A stretch of 64,000 nucleotides of DNA from Gamarada debralockiae (taxonomy: Eukaryota > Ascomycota > Leotiomycetes > Helotiales > Hyphodiscaceae): NCBI GenBank assembly GCA_002803225.1, contig NXFV01000506.1:84312-148311 (forward strand). Reading direction: 5' to 3'. Both the position numbers and the translations under genes were made by a program. Below the pieces are notes generated by a model. It was not told the origin of the DNA, made no database searches, and saw only the letters and a list, made by a program, of their open reading frames with translations. Of this stretch, positions 23,459 through 33,941 are shown one piece after another (the first letter of the stretch is position 1; every line of letters starts with the position of its first letter).

Positions 23459-23623
23459 GTACGGAAGGGGGTTACAAGAATTCATCGTCACCCCCATGTT
23501 TTCTGCCCAGCCGATTCAGGAAATTTATGGGGAGTTTCGAAGCGGTCGACGCCCTTCTATGGTTGGACGCGCTCACCGCCTGACATGGGGGTGACGATGA
23601 ATTCTTGTAACCCCCTTCCGTAC
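23459..23623. mobile_element. MITE-like 165-bp element with perfect 41-bp inverted repeats
   Basis: 23459-23499 and 23583-23623 are exact reverse complements over 41 bp (left arm begins GTACGGAAGGGGGTTACAAG), separated by 83 bp of unrelated sequence. Each arm has TA two bases from its outer end, so insertion into TA with duplication (Tc1/mariner-style) is plausible; a GTAC target is also possible because GTAC is self-complementary. Perfect arms suggest recent insertion or selection on the hairpin. It sits 222 bp after the CDF stop, probably in or near its 3'UTR. No coding capacity. Confidence 0.75.
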
Positions 23624-25793
23624 ATTAGGGTTTGTAGACAAATCTACAACTTAAAGAATCTTCACATATCCAACAAACAACATGCAAAGCAAAAAGCATG
23701 TCTCTCAACGCCTCTCCAATAGAACGAAATAAAATATACGAAAGCGGCACGCTAAACTACAAAAGAAAGTTGGACGTACCGTAGCCACCGCCACAGATCG
23801 ACATGTCAGCGCCTCTCGTCTCACTCCCGGCCCCGCATTTCACAAGGAAATGGCGAGTTCAGCGAATCGCAAGAGCTGGAAAGCGCACGCCGCTTCGGAA
23901 AGTGCTATAATTTTATTTTATGATGCGCGATCCACTTATGAAATTTTGAGCTTGGATGAAGTTGGATGCTGCTCATTTCGGCCTTTCGCTGGTGGGAGGA
24001 CCCGGAATGGAGGTTTTAGTTGTGTTGCTTGAGGATCTGGAGATGGAGAAGAGCTGTTGAGCGGGAAGTTCTGCATCTTTGTTGTAAACTTTTATCTCAC
24101 TCTCTCATCATACTTCAAGGTTGTTGAGTCGGCTTGGGTGATGCGATGGTAGGGGGTAAATGTCGGTGTTGCACAAGTGCTCAGTCATTCAGGGGCAAAG
24201 CTCGCGTCAGGGGGGTCCTAGCACATGGGCCCTTTGCGATGTCATGGCTGGCCTCTTTGAAGACATCGCACTATGGGATTTCGATAAATTGTCCACTCTT
24301 TGACAGCTTTTTAAAGCCTCAATTGCATTTCCAATTAGATCGAGATATCCTTATCCAGGTGCATTGAGAGCCAAGTCCATTTACAGTAGAATTATGAGCT
24401 GTTGTCCAGTTCGTATCGCGAGGCATTGGAATGCAGAAAAACGTCATGGTTAGGAGGAACCCCTGAGGATCGGAATAGATGTTCTTAAGAAGTTTCCACT
24501 TTGGATTGCGGCAGTTGCTGTTTGCAAACAACAACTTACGGAGATGTAAATGCTCCAGTGTATCCTGGCTTTGGAGTAGCAAGTTGGTAAACCTCTGACT
24601 TATGCCAGATCCAGAGCTCCCCTTTTTCAAGATCGAAAAGGTGGATACTGTTCTTGATTAAAAGGATAAATCTGGGTTGGCCCGGGATGTTCGGTCTCAA
24701 TTCATTATAAGCTTATAAAAATGAGAGAAGTCGGACTTCCCCAAGTAACGCTGCCGGTTACACTGTAGTGGAAGGGAATATCTAGAATCTGAAAGAGTAG
24801 TGGTTGTGACGGTAGAAGAAGGACTTGCTCTTAGCAAGTGAGCTTGACATGGGATCGTAGAATCTTGTCCAGCTAGGCGTCTTCCAAAGATACCTCTTGC
24901 CTAGGCATGTAATGAAAAAATCGATGGCGGCATAAAAAAGAGGTCCGATGTAGCTAGATTCAGGATCGCTTTTGGAATGGCACGATTGTAGCCTCAGGAA
25001 GCCCCGCTAGAACGCATATTATTACTACCTAAGCCTGAAAAACACGAGCTCATTCTTCTTTTCTTCATTCCGCAACATCGTCGTCGACAGACCGACTTCT
25101 TCTATCCTCACCTGTTGTCGTCTCTTGTCAATTCCTTGAATCATCGTGGTCCCTTTTGGTGAGTGCCCTCCATTTTATACTGTTGTTTGCCTGGAAGGAT
25201 GATTTGTGTATCCGTCTGGACACCTCGAATCTATATTTGGATCGCGACATCAACAAATCTTGTCAGCCTCTTCAGCTCTCTCGAAATCGCCACGACTCGA
25301 CAACCGAAGCAGTGAGAAGGTTTATGGAGTTACGTGAGAATATCTGGCCCCAATTACCATATTGTGCGTCGTATCACGAATCTTCAACAAGATCCCCAAC
25401 CGTTCGTCAATCCTTGGCGTGGAAACAAATTGCCCGAGAAGACAGTTGTTGTGCATGGGCGTTCAAATCAAAGACGACTCCTACAGCCTGGAAGACCCTA
25501 CCATGACCTAGGCATCCGGATAACTGCATTGATGCTGGACCCCTTGCTAACTTCTACCCGCGTTCTGCAATAGACCGTCCTTTCGTTATCATAATCGATC
25601 GACGAACGACGGCCGTTTCCCTCTCATTACGACAGACTTCTGTATCCGACCCTTAATTCAACAGCCGCAGATATCTTAGGTGAATATCGTTGGACATTAC
25701 AGGACAATTCGTTTCTATTCTCAATCTTGTTCGTTCTATATCTCGCCTGAACGCGAGAACGATACCCAGCCATTTATATCAAATACACACTAC
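23624..25793. other. Intergenic and long leader of the 901-aa protein gene
   Basis: No intact gene. A minus-strand patch near 24630-24319 reads like a broken F-box/LRR-type fragment (NLLLQSQDTLEHLHL), low confidence. From about 25060 the sequence becomes pyrimidine-rich, as in fungal promoters. A GTGAGT donor near 25159 and an ATCTTAG acceptor near 25679 could bound a 5'UTR intron of about 520 nt for the downstream gene. Confidence 0.45.
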
Positions 25794-28641
25794 ATGCCTA
25801 AATTTCCAAAAGGCTTCGGGCGGCGAAAATCGACCGCAAATGCTTTCGAAGATGTCCAGGAATCGCCGGTAGTGGAGCATTCTTTCAAGGTGTTTGAGCG
25901 GCCCGACGGAGCAAGCAAATCATTTGATGGAGGACTCAAGCTTGCCAGTGCCAAAACCATGCCAGTAGGGAGACCGAAGACATCCCACAGGGCAGAAGAA
26001 AACATGTTCGAAGATCTGATCAACAATAATCGGTAAGTGGATACGCGGAAATAGGCTCGGGATACCCACTATTATCTAAAGCCAGATTTGCATACAGATG
26101 CTGACTTTGTAAAGTGGCAGTGGTGCCTCCAACACCAATACTGCATCCACTACAGATAACTCCTCCCGTTTGAGCGCGGCATCTACTGCGCCATCATCAA
26201 CAGATGTTTCAGGCCGGGAGGAATGGCGATCTCCTCATGACAAGCCCTTCAATGACATTCCTGTCCCTCCAGTACCGAAGTCAGCATCTACTTTCTCTAT
26301 CAAAGCTGCTGGCCGATCTCTTTCTTGGAGCCGAAATAACAATAAGGCTCCAACGCCTCCTCCAGCCAAAGAGTTGCCAGCTCCACCTGTGGAGCAAGAC
26401 TCCCCTCCTGGAAGAGCCCGCGCCGTGACGGCTTCCAGTTACGCTAGTACTGCCACACCACCAAAACTTAATGAGCGAGACCTGGGCTTGAGTTTAGGTG
26501 GTGATTTTGGGGATATGTTCGCAGGATTCGACAAACGGAAAAGTGCAATTTTGCTGCAGCAGGAGAATAATAGAGCAATGTCTCAGAGCCCTGTGAGCAA
26601 AGATGATGACAAGTAGAGAGGAAAATCTCAACTAATGGGTGAATAGGAGATATTGCCAACTGGACCAGCTTCAAGATCGTATTCTTCCAACCGTAACAAT
26701 CAACTCTCACCACTTAATATTGATAAGAATAAGGATGTTGAGGCTTCGCCATACTCGTGGAGCAGCCAACACTCCCAAGATGGATTGATGTCAAATTCCA
26801 GTCCTCCACCATTTGCTCCCCGGAATGAAGACCTTCCACCTCCAGTTCCTCGGCATACCAGCCCGACATCTACCAGACAACAAAGGCCTGATGCAGTTGC
26901 TGACACTAGTTTAAGGAGAAGCAGTGGTGGGCGCCGCCAATCCACTCTTGATTACGATGAGGATGCCAGGCTGCTGCGAGAATCAGTGAACGCTAGTCGG
27001 AGATTGAATGAACCATCCTACAGTTCCAAGGTTCGCGATAGTTGGGCAATCCCCTCGGACAAGACGTACAAAGTCGACGATTCGACAATTTCGAGCTGGA
27101 ATATGGGATCTATAGAAGCGACTCCGAGAGCGAGAAAACCAGTACCAAAACCCCAACAACCCCAGGAGGACGGGCTTTTCGACAGTCATATTGCAGCATC
27201 GGCCGACCTTGCTCAACGATTCCAGGAACGGCCATCATCCCCACCGACGACCTACACACCCCGGAACAAAGTAATGACGCCAGCCCAGTTTGAGAGGTAC
27301 AAGCAGGATCAGGAGAGATTAAGAAGTGTCGGTGGGCAACCGAAAGATGATGAGGAGGACGAGGAGGACGAACATTATGATGATGACGAAGACGAAGCGG
27401 AGAAGAACAAGCAACTGGCAAAACAACGCCGCAAACAGGAGGCTCACATGGCGGTCTACAGACAACAGATGATGAAAGTAACGGGCGAGGCAACGACTGC
27501 AGGTCCTTCTAGGCCAGCGGTATTCGCAACTCAAAGCAGCCCCAGTCTCGCAAGTCTTGGAAAAGCCGAAGAAGGCGAAGAAGAGGACGAAGAAGTACCG
27601 CTGGCGATTCTTCAAGCCCATGGGTTCCCGAACAAGAACAAACCGCCAATGCGTAGCATGGGATCGAATCCAAACCTACGAGCACAATCTGTTGTCGGTG
27701 GAGCAGACGGCCGACTACCCGTTTTTGCACGAAATTTGCCTCAAGATCCATATTTTGGTGCTGGAATCGTGAACCCAGCGAATCGAGAATCGTTGGCTTT
27801 CGGTGGAGGTGCGGCTTCCGTGACTGGTGCTCCATCGAGAGGTCTTCCTCCAGGAGGTCTGGTAGGGGTCATCGCTACAGAAGAGAGATCTCGAGCTATG
27901 CGAAGAGGAAGTCCCAATCCTCAGGGCGAATATGGACCAGTACCACCTCCATCAAATGGCTTTAACGGAATGGGTATGCCGCCCAATCCCGCGATGATGA
28001 ATGGCATGGGAACTATGGGACCCATGGGAATGAATCCGATGATGATGACTCCAGGCGACCAAGCCCAAATTCAGATGTCCCAGCAAATGCAACAGTTCAT
28101 GCAAATGCAGATGCAATTTATGCAGATGATGACATCTGGCCAAGGACCGCCACAGCAAAATGGCCATATGCCCCAACAGTCTTTTGGTCAAATACCAGCG
28201 CCAGGGAGCCCATCTCTTGGGCCGGCAAGCTCCCATCAACGCGCAATGACGATGATGGATCCAAATTCGGCGCCTTGGATGATGCCGCAAGGGTCAATGT
28301 ATGCACCTTCCGTACGCAATTCAGGTGCAGGATATGCTCCTTCCATTGCCCCATCGGAGCGAAGCAACGTTGGTCTGCCCGGCCGATATAGACCTGTCTC
28401 GCATGCACCTCCAATGGACAATAAGTCGAGAGCTTCCACCATGTCCGGAGCACTTCAGGGTTGGGACAATAAGAACGGATCATCGACGATCAAACCAGTG
28501 AAAACTTCGGGCAACGTATCAGACGAGGATGACGAAGAGGGATGGGAAGAGATGGCTAAGAAAAGAGAGAAGAAAAAGTCATTATGGAGGACGAAAAAGG
28601 ACACCAACGGATTCAAGGACCTGTTGGGATTTGCTCAATAA
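25794..28641 (+). CDS. Conserved fungal low-complexity protein of unknown function
   Basis: Three exons, 25794-26032, 26121-26592, 26647-28641, give 901 aa. The second intron uses GTGAGC at 26593 and GAATAG at 26646, the pair that keeps frame. I recognise no catalytic domain. Visible pieces: a basic N-terminus (MPKFPKGFGRRKS), Pro/Ser-rich stretches with SH3-ligand-like PPPVPR and PVPPVPK, a strongly acidic segment then a Lys/Arg/Gln helix (about 470-500, likely coiled coil), a motif VPLAILQAHGFPNKNKPP near 560, and a Met/Gln-rich run at about 680-735. The tail is acidic-then-basic and ends FKDLLGFAQ. The LAILQAHGFPNK motif recalls fungal PH-domain proteins of the Caf120/Skg3 kind, but no PH domain is visible, so this is only a resemblance. 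It is probably a cytosolic scaffold. Confidence 0.82.
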
Positions 28642-28843
28642 TAATATCAGTGCATAGATGTAGGAAGAAATGTTCATACATTATCATGGGAGACGGTGTT
28701 TAAGATCTTGGATCGGAAATTGGATGGTACCTAGCATTTGCCAAAACTGTCATGATTTGTATAATAATGTAATTCAGATGTCCACCCGTTTTGGTTTCTA
28801 CTCCAGTTTCCCAATTGTGATTTTGATATCCTGGCTACATAAA

Positions 28844-29577
<734 letters not shown>

Positions 29578-29827
29578 TGTGTGCGATACGTGCGTGGCTG
29601 GTTAGGTGTCGTTTGATGAAGCTTTTTGGTTCCTAGTGAAGCGTGGAGGGGTTGGTGGGATGCAAGCTAGCGAAGCTCCACTCGGAGCTCAGACCCTTGC
29701 TTTCTGAGAGGATGATCAAACACTAAAAACGTCACAGAAGTAATCTGAGCGCACAAGTAAATCCCGCAACGTCAATCATTTTGTTCTACAGATGAACTTC
29801 TTTTAAAAGGGATTTTGGAAGGCAACT
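29578..29827. promoter_or_regulatory. Divergent promoter of RIB4 and the DUF3074 gene
   Basis: 250 bp between start codons. No certain motif recognised. Confidence 0.5.
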
Positions 29828-30943
29828 ATGATGGCGCAATCGACGGTACTTGGTCCTTGGGTGCGATTGGAAGGCATCTCGATTTCACAACTCCCATTTG
29901 GTGGAAAAGGCGTCCAGCCCATGAACCCCGTGTCTTCGACAGAGAAATTCAGTGATGGGTCTGGGTCGACTGCAGCTCCGAATCTCAAGACATTCATCAC
30001 TAATGTACTCACCGAAGCCATCCCATTCATCGACGATGTTGCGCCGAAATCAGGAGGCGCATCAACATGGAAAACGAAAGGGTCCCCCAAGAAATATGCA
30101 TCTTCCGAAGCCCCAGTACATCTCTACCAACGAACCGTCGCAGGGAAGGATTTAGACAAGGTGGAGGGGATGAGCAAATTCAGTGCGGATAGGAAAGATG
30201 AGACATGGTTCTGCAGGAGGAGTTGTCACAGGAATAAGGCGGAGAAAGGGACGGCGAGTTGGGAGGAATTCACGCGTTGTTTCAAGGAACATCATGCCGA
30301 ATCCGAAGATGCGTTTACACCCACTGTCATTGGAGCTAGGGAGGCCATGAAATGGGATACAAGTGGTCTTGAAGTTGAGGCACATGGTGGACGTTGGAAC
30401 AACATCACGGTGGCTGTGGAGGAGATGAAACACAAGATCGACCCGAAGCCGCTGAAGAATCGCACATTTCCTGTTATACAAATTGCCGCTGCGCTCGCCG
30501 GTACAGAAGAGTTCCTCGTGGTTTCCATACCCCTTACCGACTTCGAGAAATCGCCATATGCCGAGTTTGCGAGAGATAAGAGCTTGGTAGTGGCTGCATA
30601 TGCGTCAATAGAGAGAGTACGAGTCCTTCCCAGTAACGGAGATGTGGAGTGGATTATGGCCACTGCCTCCGATGCCGGAGGAGTTCTGCCTCAATGGATG
30701 CAGAATCTGGCTGTCCCAGGTGCAGTGGCGAAGGACGTGGAGATGTTCATGTCTTGGATTCCAAGCCAGAGAAAGGGCCAAGACAAGCCGGCCCCTATTT
30801 CGAAGTCTGAAGGCGGGGACAAGACGCTTCCTGCAACGCCCGCAGCGGCTGCCCCTCCCCCAGTCTCGAAGGCCGACGAAAAGCCCCTTATTCTAAGAGT
30901 AGATTCGACCAACAAGGATCTACCCGCTGCACCAGCTCAATAG
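29828..30943 (+). CDS. DUF3074 (START-like) domain protein
   Basis: Single exon, 371 aa; a second ATG follows at once (MMAQ). The central and C-terminal parts match the fungal DUF3074 pattern: PVHLYQRTV, ETWFCRRS, KGTASWEEFTRCFKEHHAE, FTPTVIGAREAMKWD, FLVVSIPLTDF and EWIMATASDAGGVLPQWMQN. These proteins have a START/Bet v 1-like helix-grip fold with a predicted hydrophobic pocket and are thought to bind lipid. No ligand is known to me for this family. The tail after residue 325 is Pro/Ala/Lys-rich and disordered. Convergent with ADE8, the two stop codons only about 94 bp apart. Confidence 0.85.
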   Translation: MMAQSTVLGPWVRLEGISISQLPFGGKGVQPMNPVSSTEKFSDGSGSTAAPNLKTFITNVLTEAIPFIDDVAPKSGGASTWKTKGSPKKYASSEAPVHLYQRTVAGKDLDKVEGMSKFSADRKDETWFCRRSCHRNKAEKGTASWEEFTRCFKEHHAESEDAFTPTVIGAREAMKWDTSGLEVEAHGGRWNNITVAVEEMKHKIDPKPLKNRTFPVIQIAAALAGTEEFLVVSIPLTDFEKSPYAEFARDKSLVVAAYASIERVRVLPSNGDVEWIMATASDAGGVLPQWMQNLAVPGAVAKDVEMFMSWIPSQRKGQDKPAPISKSEGGDKTLPATPAAAAPPPVSKADEKPLILRVDSTNKDLPAAPAQ

Positions 30944-31037
30944 AGCGGGATTTTGGGAAGCATTGTTCGTTGTAAGAGTATGCCTGTCTCCCGTCAGCGG
31001 TATGATCTTATGTATAGTACGAAGTACGCACCAAATC

Positions 31038-31854
31038 CTAATCCGTTTTGTGCCCTCTATCTTCCCAAAGTTTTATGATTGCCAATGCCGTTCCTTCGAC
31101 TATGATGACATGCTCTTCTTGGTGTATTCGGTCTGTCAATTCATCCAAGGTCTCTGGAGTCTTGCATGGTATCTCTCTGACCACGATAGGCTCACCTCGA
31201 TCCACCTCGCTCGTCACGTAATGCACCATTATCCCTGTTCTATCGTGTTCCAATTTGCCCTTATGATAATCGTCATAGGCCCTCTTGATCTGTCGAAGGG
31301 GGTGGTCAGTAATTGCTTCATTCGGAAGGATTCTAGAGCATATTCTGCTCCCGAGACATGTTTCAAGAGCAACTACTCCCGAAACAATCTCGAATAGGAA
31401 ATGCTTTGCTCCCCCAATACGTACAGCCCCCGCACCATCGTACTTCCGAGGCAATGCGATGCAAATTGATAACCGGAACCTTCTTCTCGATCAAAGGATT
31501 CAAGAATGTAGGAGCCAGGATATGCATCCATCCAGCACAAACTACCAGGTCTGGTTCATCTGCCAAGACTATCTGGGCGAGATCCGCATCGTATCGTTCG
31601 CGGGCATGCTTCACAATCGCGGGATCTTTCTCGCCGGAGGCGTGGTATCTGCCAGCTATAAGGTTGTGGTATGTAGTAGGTATACCGGCATTTTGGGCGC
31701 GGGTAAGACCAAAAGCATTGGCTCTGTTGGAGATGACTCTTATGATGTTAAGGTAGGGCATCGTAGTAGTCGAAGCGTCGATGAGAGCTTGAAGGTTAGA
31801 ACCATTGCCTGAGATCAGGACTGTGGCTTTGGTCTTTGGCGGATCGTGAGACAT
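31038..31854 (-). CDS. ADE8: Phosphoribosylglycinamide formyltransferase (GAR transformylase), with 2-nt lesion
   Basis: Transfers a formyl group from 10-formyl-THF to GAR, step 3 of purine synthesis. Exon 1 (31854-31425) has the start TKATVLISGNGSNLQALID (GAR phosphate loop) and VVCAGWMHILAPTFL; exon 2 (31289-31038) has DRTGIMVHYVTSEVDRGEPI with the conserved Asp. They are separated by a 135-nt intron that exactly splits the expected YDGAGA|I. Just after INLH the expected PALPRKYDGAGA continues in another frame: about 2 nt are missing near 31456-31460 (CATCGCATTG where CATCCnGCATTG is expected). With those bases the protein would be 227 aa. An alternative donor GTACGA at 31443 skips the lesion in frame (220 aa) but drops the PALPRKYDGAGA loop beside the catalytic His. 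It is therefore either a sequencing error or a damaged gene. Confidence 0.85.
31290..31424 (-). repeat. Introner-like element, copy A (intron of ADE8)
   Basis: A 135-nt intron starting GTACGT and ending TTCGACAG, with branch site TTACTGACC 17 nt before the acceptor. It is about 80% identical over most of its length to 45621-45755, which has the same length and the same sense relative to its host gene. It carries a small hairpin (GAGCA/TGCTC) and weak inverted ends (GGGGGAG near the donor against CCCCC before the acceptor). Length is a multiple of three with no in-frame stop, so retention would insert 45 residues. Confidence 0.72.
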
Positions 31855-32079
31855 AGTGAAGGCTGAAGTGTGAAAGTAGATTGAGCAATTGATGAGGTGG
31901 TGAATGAAGAGCTGAAGTGAAGTGGGAATAAATTAGGGAAAGAAAGTTTCCTCAGATCGAAGTGGGGTCGGCGAAAAGTTCCCCCAACCACCGATGCGGC
32001 TGATCAGGTACCTCCAATCCTTCATCCCTTCTACTTCTCCCCACAAGACTCTTAGAACCGAACTTCCGCACCCGTAATC
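31855..32079. promoter_or_regulatory. Divergent promoter of ADE8 and the THOC5-like gene
   Basis: 225 bp between start codons serve both genes. No certain motif recognised. Confidence 0.5.
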
Positions 32080-32818
32080 ATGGACGTCGACGACATAGTC
32101 ACCCATCCCTCCCTCAAACTGGCTCTCGAAACCTCCCGCCAGACCCGCGAACAAGCCATCGCGCTCCTCAATCTCGTTTCCGACGCTCCCCCAACCTCTC
32201 CTACCCACGATTTCCAACTCCAGATCTCCAAACAGCAGAAGCTATTGCTCACATACCTTGCTCAACTCCGAGGCCTTCACCGCGATGCACATGTTGGGGC
32301 GAGGGAAACGAAAGCCCTCACAGCTGAGGCGCGTCAAGAGGTAGACAAGCTGCATCTTCAGTTGCAGAATCTCTACTACGAACAACGTCATCTCCAAGGA
32401 GAGATCTCTGCTTGTGAGTCTTACGAGTATGTAACACTCTGAATCTAGAGTACTGTTCGATACTAATAGGGTTTCACAGTCACAAATACTCGCAGCTACC
32501 TCTCATTCCCGTCGAACAATTTCTTGCCGAACATCCAGAGCATGCCGATGCGGATGAGAACGCTTTGACCATTGCGCGTATCGATCATGAGCATGCAGAA
32601 CGATTGGCGTTGGAAGAACAGAGACAGGGTCTGTTGAAGAAGAAGCAAGGACTTATTGCAGACAATAAGAAGAGGAAAGACGACCTGGCCAACCTGGACA
32701 AGGATTTGGAGAAGTTCATTGATGTGAGTTACTCGCCTCCACCGGCTGTTGTTACCGAGGCTGACATGGCTTGCAGGCGGCCAAACCCATCCAAAAGACT
32801 TTCGAAAAGGTGGTATGA
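32080..32818 (+). CDS. THO complex subunit 5 (THOC5/FMIP family), short fungal form
   Basis: Three exons, 32080-32426, 32480-32723, 32777-32818, give 210 aa. Intron 1 is GTATGT...TACTAAT...CACAG and its removal restores the family motif EISACESYDHKYSQLPLIP. The rest fits the coiled-coil core of THOC5: LQLQNLYYEQRHLQGEI, FLAEHPEHADAD, then a Lys/Glu coiled coil (LLKKKQGLIADNKKRKDDL) ending AAKPIQKTFEKVV. THO couples transcription to mRNP assembly and nuclear export. The short fungal form lacks the long C-terminal domain of animal THOC5, which is normal. The last exon codes only 13 residues. Confidence 0.88.
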
Positions 32819-33941
32819 ACGATCCGACATGCGTTCGACGGTCATCTTGGCGCAGCATTTAAAGAAGCAGAACCAGGATCTCCTTCATCTGGAGCAGAGA
32901 ACCTCTCCCGGGTATACTGTTGGGATATGTATAGCACCGTCCTAGAGATTGCAACCTTGAAATGGGTGGCTAGTCTCGGGCATCCAGAGTCACCTTCACG
33001 GGCACGAAGCTCTGAGCTTAGAAGCGAGCGTACGGAGATATAGGTACGATTTGGCCCAGAAGGGAAGGAAGCGTTCACCACGCCAGGCAAAGGGCAATGA
33101 GCCAAGATAGCATGGGATTTGAATAGAAACGGTGCTAGATCAAGACGTTTGGTATTCCCCCGATCCTGTCCTTCCTGTGACTCTCAACTGAACATCACCC
33201 ACAAACTTTGCGACCCCTCAATGCCACCCTTATTTGTCCTTCTTTAGGCTTTTCAGTATTCAATGATTGACAAAAAGCTATAATTGGTACATACTGCCCC
33301 TCATTTCTCACCAGTGTGACGTATGAACTATTTCATCGTCAAAATAATTTTCGTCCCGTTGATTGGCACAGCACGAGGCAACGACTGCGCATTAGGGCTG
33401 TGAACATTTTGGCTGCAAGTTATGCCTGTCTCTGATCAGCAAATTGGGCGCCTCTTGGTGGTTCAGTAACCCTGTAAAAGAAAAGAGACGCTCCAGCCGC
33501 ATTCGGTTGCATTTGTGGCGTCAAAGTCGTCACTCTATTGAACCGCTTGTCCAAAGGATTCATGAGAAGTCAGAAATAGGTGCAACCCACAACTCTGTTG
33601 GGTTACCGTCCTATGCAACCCGTATCGTTTCTTACAACATGCAGAGTCCTTTTGACGACTAAGCGCAGTTTGTGGGCCAAGTTCTGACGCTTGTCAATGA
33701 ATTTGAGCCACAGAAGTAAGCAACCAGTGGCAGTTCCCGACGTTGATCTAAGCCCAAGCCCTTCCACATAGCTTTTAGAGAAACGTGTATTCGATTTTTG
33801 AATGTTCCATAGCTCCGATAAATTGCAGTTAGCAGCTAAATGAGCTGGAACACCTCTTTGAGCGCATCTACGGTACAGGACTCATGATTTTCTCCTTCGT
33901 TCAATTGCGATGAGTGATTTCGAATTCTCGAATTCGACTTC
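32819..33941. other. Intergenic
   Basis: About 1.1 kb after the THOC5-like gene. No recognisable coding sequence, repeat or RNA gene seen. The last 200 bp are the likely promoter and leader of the cupredoxin gene. Confidence 0.5.
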
